DNA of 64,000 bases from Lachnospiraceae bacterium. Its GTDB lineage: Bacteria; Bacillota; Clostridia; Lachnospirales; Lachnospiraceae. The notes beneath the pieces are model-generated. The model did not search any database. It saw nothing but the letters and a program-made list of their open reading frames with translations, and had not been told where the DNA came from. Numbering within the stretch: position 1 is the first letter of the stretch; each line of letters begins with the position of its first letter. Below, one piece after another: positions 7,003-15,787 of this stretch. The DNA is taken from the NCBI GenBank assembly GCA_017500935.1, contig JAFVXW010000003.1, forward strand, positions 62,001 through 126,000. Reading direction: 5' to 3'. Position numbers and translations under genes: made by a program.

Positions 7003-8724
7003 TTAGCCTTCATCTTCCATCAGCTGGGTAATTCTGAAGATAACAAATTCAGCAGGTCTGCTGGGCGCCACACCGATCTCGCAGATCAGACGGCCGTTTA
7101 AGATATCACTCTGGCTCATGGTATCGCGGCCCACATTTACAAAGAATGCCTGAGTTTCGCTTTCACCAACCAGTGCACCGGAACGCCACATATCACGCAG
7201 GAAGGAACTGATGGTGGAACGTACTCTGGTCCAGAGGAAAGTATCGTTGGGTTCAAATACTGCCCAGCTGGTATTTGCCTTGATGGTTTCTTCCAGATAG
7301 ATGAACAGTCTGCGAACGTTGACATATTTCCAGAGGCTGTTGGAGGATACGGTTCTTGCACCCCAAACACGGATACCCTGACCGGGAAGCGCACGAATCA
7401 GGTTCACGCCTGCAGGATTTAAAACATCCTGCTCAGCCTTGTTGTACAGGCAGCTTAAGCCGATTGCATTGTATACAACCTCATTAGCGGGAGCTTTATG
7501 TACGCCGCGTTCTACGTCGGTTCTTGCATAGATACCGCAAACTGCACCTGAAGGAGGAATATATGCGGGTTTCTTGTTTAAGGCATCATAGATCTGGATC
7601 CAGGGATGATACATAGCCGCATAGTCAGAATCCAGTTTTTCTCTGCAAGCCAGAGCATCCTGTGGACGGGTAACATCCAGAGGAAGGTCAAGGACTGCAA
7701 AACGGCTGCCCAGATTGGAGCACTGTGCGCACAAAGCAAGCTGTACAGCAGGACTTGTTACGCCGGGGATTGCCATGATGCTTACATTGTTGATTTCCAC
7801 AAATGCTGCAAGACCAGTTCTCTTTCCGGGGCCATTGTCCTTGCCCATAAAGATATCATCGGTAATACCCTTTGCAGAACCATCGCAGCCGCCTGCCAGA
7901 CGAACCTGAGCAGATTTTGCATCGGGATTTGCTGCAAATACATTAAACAGAGCTGCTGCTTCTGCAGGTTCAGAAGCTTCCACTTCAACGATCTGAGATT
8001 TGGAAAGCACCTTGCCGATAAAGTCTGCACTTGCCTCATTGAAGGAAACCTTTTCATAAGTTTCAACATTGTCTTTGTAACGGATTTCCAGATCAGCAGC
8101 GGTTACATACAGAAGCTTCTTGGCAACAACATTTTTATCTACTAGATCTTCTTTGATCGCTGCATTTAAGGTAATTTCATTGCCCTGTACGCTTTCTACC
8201 TTTGCACATGCAACTACCTTGCCGTTAACAACAGCTTCAACGGTATCGCCGGCAGCAAAACCGGAAGCATTTGCCAGCTTGTAGGTCTTGGAGCCGTCAG
8301 CGCCCTCAATGGTTTCTACAACTGCAGATTTGCCGCGATTAGACTTAGCCGCTGCGATAACGATCTCATTACCCCACTTACCGGGATTCTTTGCGGTGAA
8401 CTTAATGGTTCCCAGTTCCAGAGATGCTTCTTTTGCATCCGCGGGAACAACACGCATTACGTAACATCTGGTACCTCCGTTAGCAAAGAACTGCTCTACG
8501 GAGTATGCAAGATAACGATAGGAACCGTAAGTGCTTTCGGACAGATATCCGCCGAATTTGCGTGTGAAGTCAGCAAAACTGGATACGAATTCAGGCGTAC
8601 CGATCACGTTACCTTTTTCTGCCATGCCTACGAAACCGGCTGTAGAAGTGCCAACGCCTTCCATCGGTCTTAAACCGGATTCAAATTCCTCCACATATAC
8701 GCCGGGAGATAAATATTCTGCCAT
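7003..8724 (-). CDS. Contractile sheath protein
   Basis: A 573-residue tail sheath protein. The N-terminus YLSPGVYVEEFESGLRPMEGVGTS is the classic sheath start. The C-terminal domain carries TSWAVFEPNDTFLWTRVRSTISSFLRDMW and ends in GVAPSRPAEFVIFRITQ, both family hallmarks. Residues about 130-280 form a variable insertion with an SH3-like segment (FAAGDTVEAVVNGKVV), probably on the outer surface. PVC and Afp have three sheath genes; only one is present here, so all rings may be built from one subunit. Ribosome site AAAGGAGG. Confidence 0.95.
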   Translation of the reverse strand: MAEYLSPGVYVEEFESGLRPMEGVGTSTAGFVGMAEKGNVIGTPEFVSSFADFTRKFGGYLSESTYGSYRYLAYSVEQFFANGGTRCYVMRVVPADAKEASLELGTIKFTAKNPGKWGNEIVIAAAKSNRGKSAVVETIEGADGSKTYKLANASGFAAGDTVEAVVNGKVVACAKVESVQGNEITLNAAIKEDLVDKNVVAKKLLYVTAADLEIRYKDNVETYEKVSFNEASADFIGKVLSKSQIVEVEASEPAEAAALFNVFAANPDAKSAQVRLAGGCDGSAKGITDDIFMGKDNGPGKRTGLAAFVEINNVSIMAIPGVTSPAVQLALCAQCSNLGSRFAVLDLPLDVTRPQDALACREKLDSDYAAMYHPWIQIYDALNKKPAYIPPSGAVCGIYARTDVERGVHKAPANEVVYNAIGLSCLYNKAEQDVLNPAGVNLIRALPGQGIRVWGARTVSSNSLWKYVNVRRLFIYLEETIKANTSWAVFEPNDTFLWTRVRSTISSFLRDMWRSGALVGESETQAFFVNVGRDTMSQSDILNGRLICEIGVAPSRPAEFVIFRITQLMEDEG

Positions 8725-8748
8725 TTTAAATCCTCCTTTAAAAATGAT

Positions 8749-9135
8749 TTACTTTACTTGTGTTTTAACCTGACCAGGATTGGTGATCTGAATCACCCCT
8801 GCATATGCACACATACATTTACAGGACTGGTTCAAGGCCGGTTTTCCACCGATTAAAACGGTCGGTGAACCTGGGATCCATGTACCTGTGATCATTGGGG
8901 TACATGGCTGTGGGGTCAATACCCCCATCGCTGCAGATGTGGCTGCAGATACTGCCGGATTCGCCAGCGACTGACACATTCCGAAAGGCATGATATTCGT
9001 CATGGGAATACAATCCGAAATCGTTGCCACCGGAGAAGGAGAAAGAACTCTTGCCGTTGGAAGCACCATCAGGGAAGAAGGGGCAAGTCCAAAGGAACAG
9101 GTCAGCATCGCTCCATTCGTAACCAGCAAAGCCAT
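8749..9135 (-). CDS. PAAR-like tip protein (DUF4280)
   Basis: A 128-residue protein like the DUF4280/PAAR-like family found in CIS clusters. It shows the opening TNGAMLTCSFGLAPSSLMVLP, MTNIMPFGMCQSLANPAV, GVLTPQPCTPMITGTWIPGSPTVLIGG and NQSCKCMCAYAGVI, with repeated Cys and Pro-Gly turns. PAAR proteins cap the spike as a sharp cone. Two Cys-rich stretches could bind metal. The start ATG at 9135 is one base after the stop of the previous gene, whose last codons contain the ribosome site AAAGGAG. Confidence 0.87.
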   Translation of the reverse strand: MALLVTNGAMLTCSFGLAPSSLMVLPTARVLSPSPVATISDCIPMTNIMPFGMCQSLANPAVSAATSAAMGVLTPQPCTPMITGTWIPGSPTVLIGGKPALNQSCKCMCAYAGVIQITNPGQVKTQVK

Positions 9136-9136
9136 A

Positions 9137-9835
9137 CTAACTCCTTTCTGCCTTTGTGTCTGCTGCCTGAACTTTTACCTGATCGACACTGCCTTCTGCT
9201 ACCGGAAGAACATAATTTCCGTTCCCGTCCGCATATGTCCTGTAAACAAGACGGAGTTTATCTCCCTTTCTATGCGTATGCATAAGCGGCTGATCGATCC
9301 TGTATATGTTCGTGCTCTCCTGCTTTTGGATCACAAACACATCCAGCGTGTCATTACTTCCCAGCCCGAAAACCCGACCGGTCAGTTTTTCTTTGTGATA
9401 CCCCATCAGTTCCAGAAAGTATCCGGATTCATCTGAACCTGCGTTTTTCAGCATGTATCCGCTGTCTAGTTCGCTGATTCCGTATACCAGAAACGGAGTA
9501 CCTGGATTTGGCGGCGTTATCTGCCCGCCGCAGAGACTGCAGCGATACTGAAAACTTCCGCCGGGTTTATGATAAAGTCTGACTTCAGCAACCGGAAAGG
9601 ATGGATCCAGCTTTTTCTGATCAATGGTCACCGTCTTTACGAAATAATCGTTCGCCTCGATCCTGACTGTTACCGGGCATTCGATAGGTTCCATAAACAG
9701 ATAAAAACCTTCCTCCTTATAGGTTACGGATATCGGACGTTCATCCGCATAAAACTGTGTGACTTTTCCGACAAGCTTTCTGCCGGTAAAATCATCCACC
9801 AGACGAAGTGCAAAGGATAATTTATGTCTGATCAT
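9137..9835 (-). CDS. CIS-associated protein with beta-sandwich N-terminus
   Basis: A 233-residue protein with no firm family. The first about 85 residues (LSFALRLVDDFTGRKLVGKV, YFVKTVTI, AEVRLYHKPG) look like a carboxypeptidase-regulatory-like or invasin-type beta sandwich. A CSLCGG pair follows at about 95-100, then further beta-rich sequence. The start at 9835 is chosen because ATG overlaps the TGA of the Pvc16-like gene (ATGA); a longer frame reaching 9976 would run over that gene. Between cap and PAAR genes it may be an accessory of the sheath terminator, but that rests on position only. Confidence 0.75.
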   Translation of the reverse strand: MIRHKLSFALRLVDDFTGRKLVGKVTQFYADERPISVTYKEEGFYLFMEPIECPVTVRIEANDYFVKTVTIDQKKLDPSFPVAEVRLYHKPGGSFQYRCSLCGGQITPPNPGTPFLVYGISELDSGYMLKNAGSDESGYFLELMGYHKEKLTGRVFGLGSNDTLDVFVIQKQESTNIYRIDQPLMHTHRKGDKLRLVYRTYADGNGNYVLPVAEGSVDQVKVQAADTKAERS

Positions 9836-10410
9836 CTTCTCCTGCCCTCCATCTGCTCTGTGCCAAAAGCAGCATCCACAACTCGTGTAAAGCTGCTTAC
9901 CTTGCGTGAAGACAATAATACAGGAGCCACGGAAAAATAAACTGCAAGCTGATACGGAATATCCAGGACAGACCACAATTTTGTCTTTTCCTCAAAACTC
10001 ATCGTCTGTATGGTAATTGTAGCTTCCATCTCATCTTCTTCTGCTACAGATTCTGCCAGAACCGGATGATCCATCAGAATCTGCATTACTCTTCCAAGGA
10101 TACGCTGTTCATTCTCTGCATCCAGAGCCATCTGGGATTTGGAGTTGATATAAACCGCATAATACAGATTTAAAGGCTTGGGAGGCAGTCTGCGCTGTGA
10201 AGCATTAAGCCTGACATACTCAGTCTGTCTGTATTCCCGCATTTCCTGTATATCATACAGATATAGTCCCAACTGAAAATCTGCATTTTTGTCAGTGGGA
10301 ATCGTTAACATCACGGATTCCGGTGAGGAAATCAGCTCCGGACAAAGATTATCCCGCATTGTCTTTAATATAGTATTGCTGACATCGGATATCACATGAA
10401 AATCTCCCAT
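9832..10410 (-). CDS. Cap/sheath terminator protein (Pvc16/DUF4255-like)
   Basis: A 192-residue protein of the DUF4255/Pvc16 N-terminal type. Features are the opening ISDVSNTILKTMRDNL, the LTIPTDKNADFQLGLYLYDIQEMREYRQTE strand-turn, and RRLPPKPLNLYYAVYINS, where the family usually has PPLxLDLxYLLT. The C-terminal half contains LDIPYQLAVYFSVAPVLLSS. Pvc16 caps the distal end of tube and sheath and fixes length. Ribosome site AAAGGAGGA. It is followed by an ATGA-coupled gene. Confidence 0.88.
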   Translation of the reverse strand: MGDFHVISDVSNTILKTMRDNLCPELISSPESVMLTIPTDKNADFQLGLYLYDIQEMREYRQTEYVRLNASQRRLPPKPLNLYYAVYINSKSQMALDAENEQRILGRVMQILMDHPVLAESVAEEDEMEATITIQTMSFEEKTKLWSVLDIPYQLAVYFSVAPVLLSSRKVSSFTRVVDAAFGTEQMEGRRR

Positions 10411-10425
10411 TCTGCTTCCTCCTTT

Positions 10426-12123
10426 CTACCGTACTGTTGTGATATTATAATAAAGCAGGTCATCGGCATCATTTGCCTGATAACATAACTCATAGGAAAA
10501 CAGTTCTGTATCGATCACCTCTTTGTAGACAGCTTCCGCAAAATTAATATTTTTGATATAAGAATACCGGTAACTTGTCTGCGTTTGATCCTGTTGGGCA
10601 TATCTGTGTCCCTTATTGAGTTCCTCAAAAGTAATATTTCCGAATGCAGTGGGTGTACGCTGTCTGATATAGGAAATAGCAATACAGTCCTCTAAGTTTG
10701 TGGCTCCATTTATGGGGATATAATCAGTGTCCTTATCAAAAGGTGTCTCCAGTTTTTCTTTATAAACGGTTACGCCATCCACTGTAATACTTTTTAATGC
10801 CAGATCTTCTTCGTTAATCCACTCACTGTCATTGATAAAGTAATAAATCTTGTTTTCTGTTTTTACATAATCCTGCGGTTTGTCCTCATCAGGAAGATCC
10901 ACATTCAATGCTGCCAGCAGAAGTTCCTCTACAGCGTCAAGTTCTGTTTCTTCACTGCTTTCTTCTTCGGCAGATTTATCAACCACAGGCTCTGCAGAAG
11001 TATCCAGCTTTAATCCGTCTCCCACGCCCTCAGGCAGATACCAGCCGTTTCCTTCATCGGAATCACTGTTTGGAGCAATGTCTTTTGAAACGATCCTGAC
11101 AATACAATCTGTCTTCAGCAACAGATTGGCGGTTTCATAAACAAAACAGCTGCCTCCGTCATAGGTATAAAAAACCTCCGGATCATCCGCAAACATCGCG
11201 GTTACATCTTCCATCGACAAATTCAGGAGCGCTTCATAGGCCACATCACCATCAGCCACAATTCCTGTATAATACGGACGTCCGGCCTGCGTAAACAAAG
11301 TCCCCTCCCCCTGGGGCATCCCCATGAAAAACTCTCCTTCATATTTTTTCATGCCGTTTTCGTAATACAAGACACCGTTTTCATGATATTGTCCATTGAG
11401 ATAGGTTCCTTCGTAGATCAGCTTTCCCTCTTCCGTGTACTCCACACCGCTTCCGTTGTAAAAACCGCCTTCAAACTCTCCCTTATACCAGATAGAGCCG
11501 GAATCATAGTAAAGAACCCCTTCTCCTTCAAACTGATTATTCCCAAAAGAACCTTCGTACTTTTTACTCCCGTCGGGATAGTACATGATTCCAATACCAT
11601 CATATTTATTTTCGGCAAAACCGCCTTCATAAACAAGAACACCGCTCTGGTTATAAAGAACACCATTACCGCTGCACTGTCCCTTATCGATATCGCCTGT
11701 ATAAACCACTGCACCGTTTGCCGCGCGGATATTGGCTTTTCCGCTATATTCCGCCAGTTCCATATCGTCATAATCAAAATAAATATCTGTGACAATACCT
11801 GTAGTTGTTGTCACCGGTTTTTCCACCGGTTCCGCGATCAGTGAAAAATAGGCAAACACCAGAACACATGCACCTACGATCAGTGCTGTTACCAGCTTTT
11901 TAGATATCAGAAGTTTTCCGACTGTATAATAATCATCTTCTGATTTTGGTTTAAAATGAAACAGTTCCCTGAACTTTTTGATGACGGGAGCAACGATCTT
12001 ATTGGCGATCACATTGACATTCACCATCATCTGGAGCTTGCGCAGGAAATTGCGGACCGGATTCAATGTGAGAGCCTTAAGTCTGGATAAGACCGCTGTC
12101 AGCACTTTCAATATGTACTGCAT
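10426..12123 (-). CDS. Membrane-anchored MORN-repeat protein in the CIS operon
   Basis: 565 residues. A basic N-terminal region of about 75 residues is followed by one membrane helix (about 77-97). About seven MORN repeats follow (about 125-290; units such as YEGGFAENKYDGIGIMYYPDG and YEGEFFMGMPQGEGTLF), then an acidic linker (about 380-410, SSEETELDAVEELL) and a unique C-terminal domain of about 150 residues. Topology suggests a cytoplasmic N-terminus and an external repeat domain. MORN repeats commonly mediate membrane or protein contacts. It stands between the HAMP sensor and the cap gene with good ribosome sites, so it is part of the operon. Exact role unknown. Confidence 0.8.
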   Translation of the reverse strand: MQYILKVLTAVLSRLKALTLNPVRNFLRKLQMMVNVNVIANKIVAPVIKKFRELFHFKPKSEDDYYTVGKLLISKKLVTALIVGACVLVFAYFSLIAEPVEKPVTTTTGIVTDIYFDYDDMELAEYSGKANIRAANGAVVYTGDIDKGQCSGNGVLYNQSGVLVYEGGFAENKYDGIGIMYYPDGSKKYEGSFGNNQFEGEGVLYYDSGSIWYKGEFEGGFYNGSGVEYTEEGKLIYEGTYLNGQYHENGVLYYENGMKKYEGEFFMGMPQGEGTLFTQAGRPYYTGIVADGDVAYEALLNLSMEDVTAMFADDPEVFYTYDGGSCFVYETANLLLKTDCIVRIVSKDIAPNSDSDEGNGWYLPEGVGDGLKLDTSAEPVVDKSAEEESSEETELDAVEELLLAALNVDLPDEDKPQDYVKTENKIYYFINDSEWINEEDLALKSITVDGVTVYKEKLETPFDKDTDYIPINGATNLEDCIAISYIRQRTPTAFGNITFEELNKGHRYAQQDQTQTSYRYSYIKNINFAEAVYKEVIDTELFSYELCYQANDADDLLYYNITTVR

Positions 12124-12157
12124 GGAAACTCTCCTTTATTCTTTTATAATCCCGCTA

Positions 12158-14845
12158 TCATCCACAGCGGAAAATATAGTATTTTGCAATCTGATCTTCA
12201 GGATTATCCTGCAAAACCATCGCAAATAAATTCTTGGCTTCATACAGATAGCCTTCTTCAAACAGTTTGACTGCTTTTCTGAAATTGCTGTCTGAAATAC
12301 GGATCATATGTATCTGCTGTGCATCACGGTCATCATAACACTCATAGAAACCATTCGCCCAACTGTCTACACCCAGTCTTCCTACATACCGAAGTCCATA
12401 TTCTCCGGGATCTTTGATCTCCCGAATAGCCTCTGTAGTAATAAAAAGTCTGGTATCAAGCTCCAGAAACTGCTCTTTGCCTGTAAGGATTTTATCCATA
12501 TCCGGAATGATCGTCGCCGGAATATACTGTTTTTCATCTCCGCAGATTACAACACTTACCTCTGTCTTATGCAGAATAACTGACATATGTAAAGGAGTGA
12601 TTTCCTGCTCTTGTGCCTGTGCATTATAGGCATCCACATTGGCCAAAATCGTCAGCGCTGTCTGAATCGCGCTGTTTACTCCATTGGGACAGATCAGCAG
12701 AATCCCCGAAAGATTGCTGTTATCTACAATAGGCATTGCCCCCTGTTTTAGAGCCTGCTCATTGATCAGATTGAAAAAGCGGTTCATCTCCTTGGCCTTT
12801 TCCTGCAGACTGTCACTTCTTACCGAACTGCTCATCTGAATGGAAAGTAACGTATAGTTTCCTTTCATACAGGAACCCGGCATCAGATTTCCCAGATTAT
12901 CCTGTTTTAACATGCGGATCATGCTCATGGGCATAAACTTATAATAAATATCACTGAGATTCTTCAGATTCAGGATCTGCAGATCAATATCATCCGCCAT
13001 TTTGTTAAATACTCTGCTGATTCCTGCCAGTTCATCCTGTGTCTCAGGTTCAATACGAATATCTCTGTTGCCGTCCGCAAACAATTCCATGCCCTGCCGG
13101 ATTTCAGAAAGCGGCTGAAGGATCCTCATATACAAAGCTGTGAGAAGGACAGCAAGCACAATCAGGAAAGCTGCACATATCCAGATAAAATTACGGATAT
13201 ATATACTCTGGTAGGCATCTACTTTTGCAGTATATACACCGGTTTCATACAGATATACACTGCGCCCTGCGGTACCTCCTACAGGAGTTACACTGATAAT
13301 ACGCTCACCCATGTGATCTGTAATGGTTGCGGACTGCGCCATACCGCTGCGGGCCGCACGCAGATAAAGTTCTTCCAGTTTTGTATTGACATTGATGCTG
13401 ACCGGATAGAAACAGGGATTTTGCTGATCCACACCGGTATAAAGTTCGCCGTCTTCAAAATAGACCACTCTTGCATACAGATCCCGTCGCTGCATCTGCT
13501 CTTTTAAATACCGATAGTCCTCACTTACATAATCATAAGGATACTGCAGTGCATCAAAAGATTCCTGTCCAAAAAGCGCTGTCATCATATTCCCTTCGTC
13601 CAACACCTGCTTTTCATAGCTCTCTGTCACACTGCCCTCATAGTAGTAATACACCACAAGACCAAATATGGACATGGTCAGGATCATCAGCGGAAGAGCT
13701 GCCAGTAAAAGCTTGGCCAGAATGGTTTTTCCTCTGGTTATGCCTCTGTAAATGCTCCATGCTGCAAATGTGATCACCGCACAAACCGCAAGACCAGTCA
13801 AGGTATAACGAAGGATATTGATTGCAAGCTGTCCTGCCGAAAGATAAATCACATTATTTTCTGCCCAGACTCCACCATCCATACTGCAGAGAAGATATCT
13901 GCCTTCCGCATCCTTTACAACCGCTGTAAAATCATCCACGGACTGCATGGACATCAATGCGATATCAGCTGGCTTTATACTTCCCGCAAAACCTTCCGTC
14001 CCTTTTTTGACCAGACTTTCTGTGCCATCCTGAATATTCAGCTTCAGAATATCACCTGATTCGCCATCCTGTATATACACATAACCGGATTCCGCAAAGG
14101 CAAGATATAAAGGATACATCAATACATCCACCACACGGGCAGGATAGATTTCCTCCACCTTGTTTTCTGCTGCATGAAATACTTTGCCTGATTTAGAGAT
14201 ATAAGCGATATCGGTACCGTTTCCCACAGCCTGATATATGCCTTCTCCTTCCGCTAAAGGATAATATCTTTCTGACTTGATATTCACACTTCTGTCAGAA
14301 AGTGCTCCGAATTCAAATACCCGTCTTGCAGCAAGCGTTTCTGTTTTGTTTACCCCGATCACAGAAATTACATCACCGGATATATTCATCCATCCATAAT
14401 GCCAGTTTTCCTGCATGGACTTTTCAGCTTCAGGACTTTGCAGATTTGCTACATCCACTATGATCTTTCCGGGTAAAAGCTGGTTGAAATCATATACAAC
14501 AAGTTCCTCTTTTACCAGTTCACCGGTATACTCATCCAAGGCATTTCGAAGTACATATACTCTGCCGTCATCTGCCGCCTGCGCAGCCTGAATCTGATAC
14601 ACCATATCCTTTGCAGACTGTGCTGTTGTCACAGACTTTGTAATCCGGCCAGTTTGGTCCACATTGGCAATCACGATCCTGTCATTTTGATACCATGTCA
14701 CAATGGAATTTCCGTTTGCTTCATGACTGACTGTGTAAATCTGATCAACCGGTATTTTATAATTTGTAAAGGCCTGTATAAAGGCTGCTGTCAGGATCAC
14801 TGCAAATATGATCGCTGCCGGAATCCATTTTTTATTCTTCATCAT
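12158..14845 (-). CDS. HAMP sensor with degenerate class III cyclase domain
   Basis: 895 residues, four predicted membrane helices (about 7-26, 340-362, 374-402, 552-574). Residues 30-338 are beta-rich and propeller-like and lie outside. Residues 405-550 form a second external domain, possibly Cache-like. A HAMP segment follows (about 575-625, LQPLSEIRQGMELFADGNRD). Residues 660-840 align by eye with a class III nucleotidyl cyclase (KFMPMSMIRMLKQDNLGNL opening; final GLRYVGRLG, GFYECYDD), and a TPR-like tail (853-893) is typical of such cyclases. The metal-binding Asp positions are lost: the FSDI equivalent reads SIQM. It is therefore probably a receptor pseudocyclase rather than an enzyme. 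Confidence 0.8.
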   Translation of the reverse strand: MMKNKKWIPAAIIFAVILTAAFIQAFTNYKIPVDQIYTVSHEANGNSIVTWYQNDRIVIANVDQTGRITKSVTTAQSAKDMVYQIQAAQAADDGRVYVLRNALDEYTGELVKEELVVYDFNQLLPGKIIVDVANLQSPEAEKSMQENWHYGWMNISGDVISVIGVNKTETLAARRVFEFGALSDRSVNIKSERYYPLAEGEGIYQAVGNGTDIAYISKSGKVFHAAENKVEEIYPARVVDVLMYPLYLAFAESGYVYIQDGESGDILKLNIQDGTESLVKKGTEGFAGSIKPADIALMSMQSVDDFTAVVKDAEGRYLLCSMDGGVWAENNVIYLSAGQLAINILRYTLTGLAVCAVITFAAWSIYRGITRGKTILAKLLLAALPLMILTMSIFGLVVYYYYEGSVTESYEKQVLDEGNMMTALFGQESFDALQYPYDYVSEDYRYLKEQMQRRDLYARVVYFEDGELYTGVDQQNPCFYPVSINVNTKLEELYLRAARSGMAQSATITDHMGERIISVTPVGGTAGRSVYLYETGVYTAKVDAYQSIYIRNFIWICAAFLIVLAVLLTALYMRILQPLSEIRQGMELFADGNRDIRIEPETQDELAGISRVFNKMADDIDLQILNLKNLSDIYYKFMPMSMIRMLKQDNLGNLMPGSCMKGNYTLLSIQMSSSVRSDSLQEKAKEMNRFFNLINEQALKQGAMPIVDNSNLSGILLICPNGVNSAIQTALTILANVDAYNAQAQEQEITPLHMSVILHKTEVSVVICGDEKQYIPATIIPDMDKILTGKEQFLELDTRLFITTEAIREIKDPGEYGLRYVGRLGVDSWANGFYECYDDRDAQQIHMIRISDSNFRKAVKLFEEGYLYEAKNLFAMVLQDNPEDQIAKYYIFRCG

Positions 14846-14856
14846 CTTACTTTTCC

Positions 14857-15765
14857 TTATTCTTCATTGCCAAGATACACATCGCCGACATACTCCATGG
14901 CGCTGTAAGACACATTTCTGTCATATGCCCTCTGTGTGCTGATCCGCAGGTAAATCTGCCAGCCAGCATAAAGTATTGTCACCGTTACCAGCATCGTCAG
15001 CATGATCCTGGCGGGATTTCTGAATAAAGTATTTTTAATCCTGCGAAATGTTTTTTTGATCTGCCAGAAAAATCCCTGTCTTGCAATGGGACGATCCGGC
15101 ATGGAACGCAGCTGATTCATGATCTGTCCGAAAGATACAAAGGAATGATTCTGCACCTTCATCCAAAACAGCCTCAGTTCATCCGGATAATGATCAATCT
15201 GTCCGTGAAACCTGTCTTTCCAGGGCAGCTCCAGAATGGAAAATACCTGCTGTGTTAAAGGCTCCATAGAATCTCTTTCCGCAGAAAGAAGTTCTTCGCC
15301 TTCCGGATCAAAATCTTTGAAATCCAGAAAATAGTTGAGTGTTACGCTGCAGTCACTGCCGATATTGATATTTCTGGGCTGTAAAAGAAGTCTGCAGACT
15401 TCTCCTTCTATACCGGTTTCAGCCATTGCTCCTACAAGATTCATAGCTGCCTTTTTACATTTCACAAAATCATAGAGATAGATACTTCCCACTGTCTGCA
15501 AAAGATTCTCACTCTCGTAGTGAAACAGAAGCTTTAGCTCTCTGCCCACACTGAAAGACCCTACATAGTTTTTTGCATGAGAAAAAAGTTTTCCCTGGTT
15601 CATCTGTTCTGTGATGTATTTGCGGTGTGAGTCACTTTTTATGGAAATCATGGTATAAAAAGGACGCGCGCTGTCCCGGTTATCCCGGCACACCGTGATA
15701 TCGTTCACTTCATTTCTTAAAACCACTCTTACATTTTCCAGATGCATATTCATTGCGGGAACCAT
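14857..15765 (-). CDS. C-terminally anchored membrane protein of the CIS operon
   Basis: 302 residues: a soluble region of about 230 residues, a basic helix (QIKKTFRRIKNTLFR), one membrane helix (about 253-273) and a short external tail of about 27 residues. The soluble part (NYVGSFSVGRELKLLFHYES, VCRLLLQPRNINIG, YPDELRLFWMKVQNHSF) recalls the helical-lobe/anchor layout of EssB/YukC pseudokinases, but I cannot assign it to that family. It sits 11 bp before the HAMP sensor gene, so the pair may form one membrane complex. Ribosome site GGAGGT. Confidence 0.7.
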   Translation of the reverse strand: MVPAMNMHLENVRVVLRNEVNDITVCRDNRDSARPFYTMISIKSDSHRKYITEQMNQGKLFSHAKNYVGSFSVGRELKLLFHYESENLLQTVGSIYLYDFVKCKKAAMNLVGAMAETGIEGEVCRLLLQPRNINIGSDCSVTLNYFLDFKDFDPEGEELLSAERDSMEPLTQQVFSILELPWKDRFHGQIDHYPDELRLFWMKVQNHSFVSFGQIMNQLRSMPDRPIARQGFFWQIKKTFRRIKNTLFRNPARIMLTMLVTVTILYAGWQIYLRISTQRAYDRNVSYSAMEYVGDVYLGNEE

Positions 15766-15787
15766 GTCTACCTCCAGATATCGTCAA

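Noticed and set aside
9836-9976. N-terminal extension of the 233-residue CIS protein
   Set aside because: It would overlap the Pvc16-like gene by 140 bp and reads Cys-rich non-conserved sequence; the ATGA-coupled ATG at 9835 fits better.
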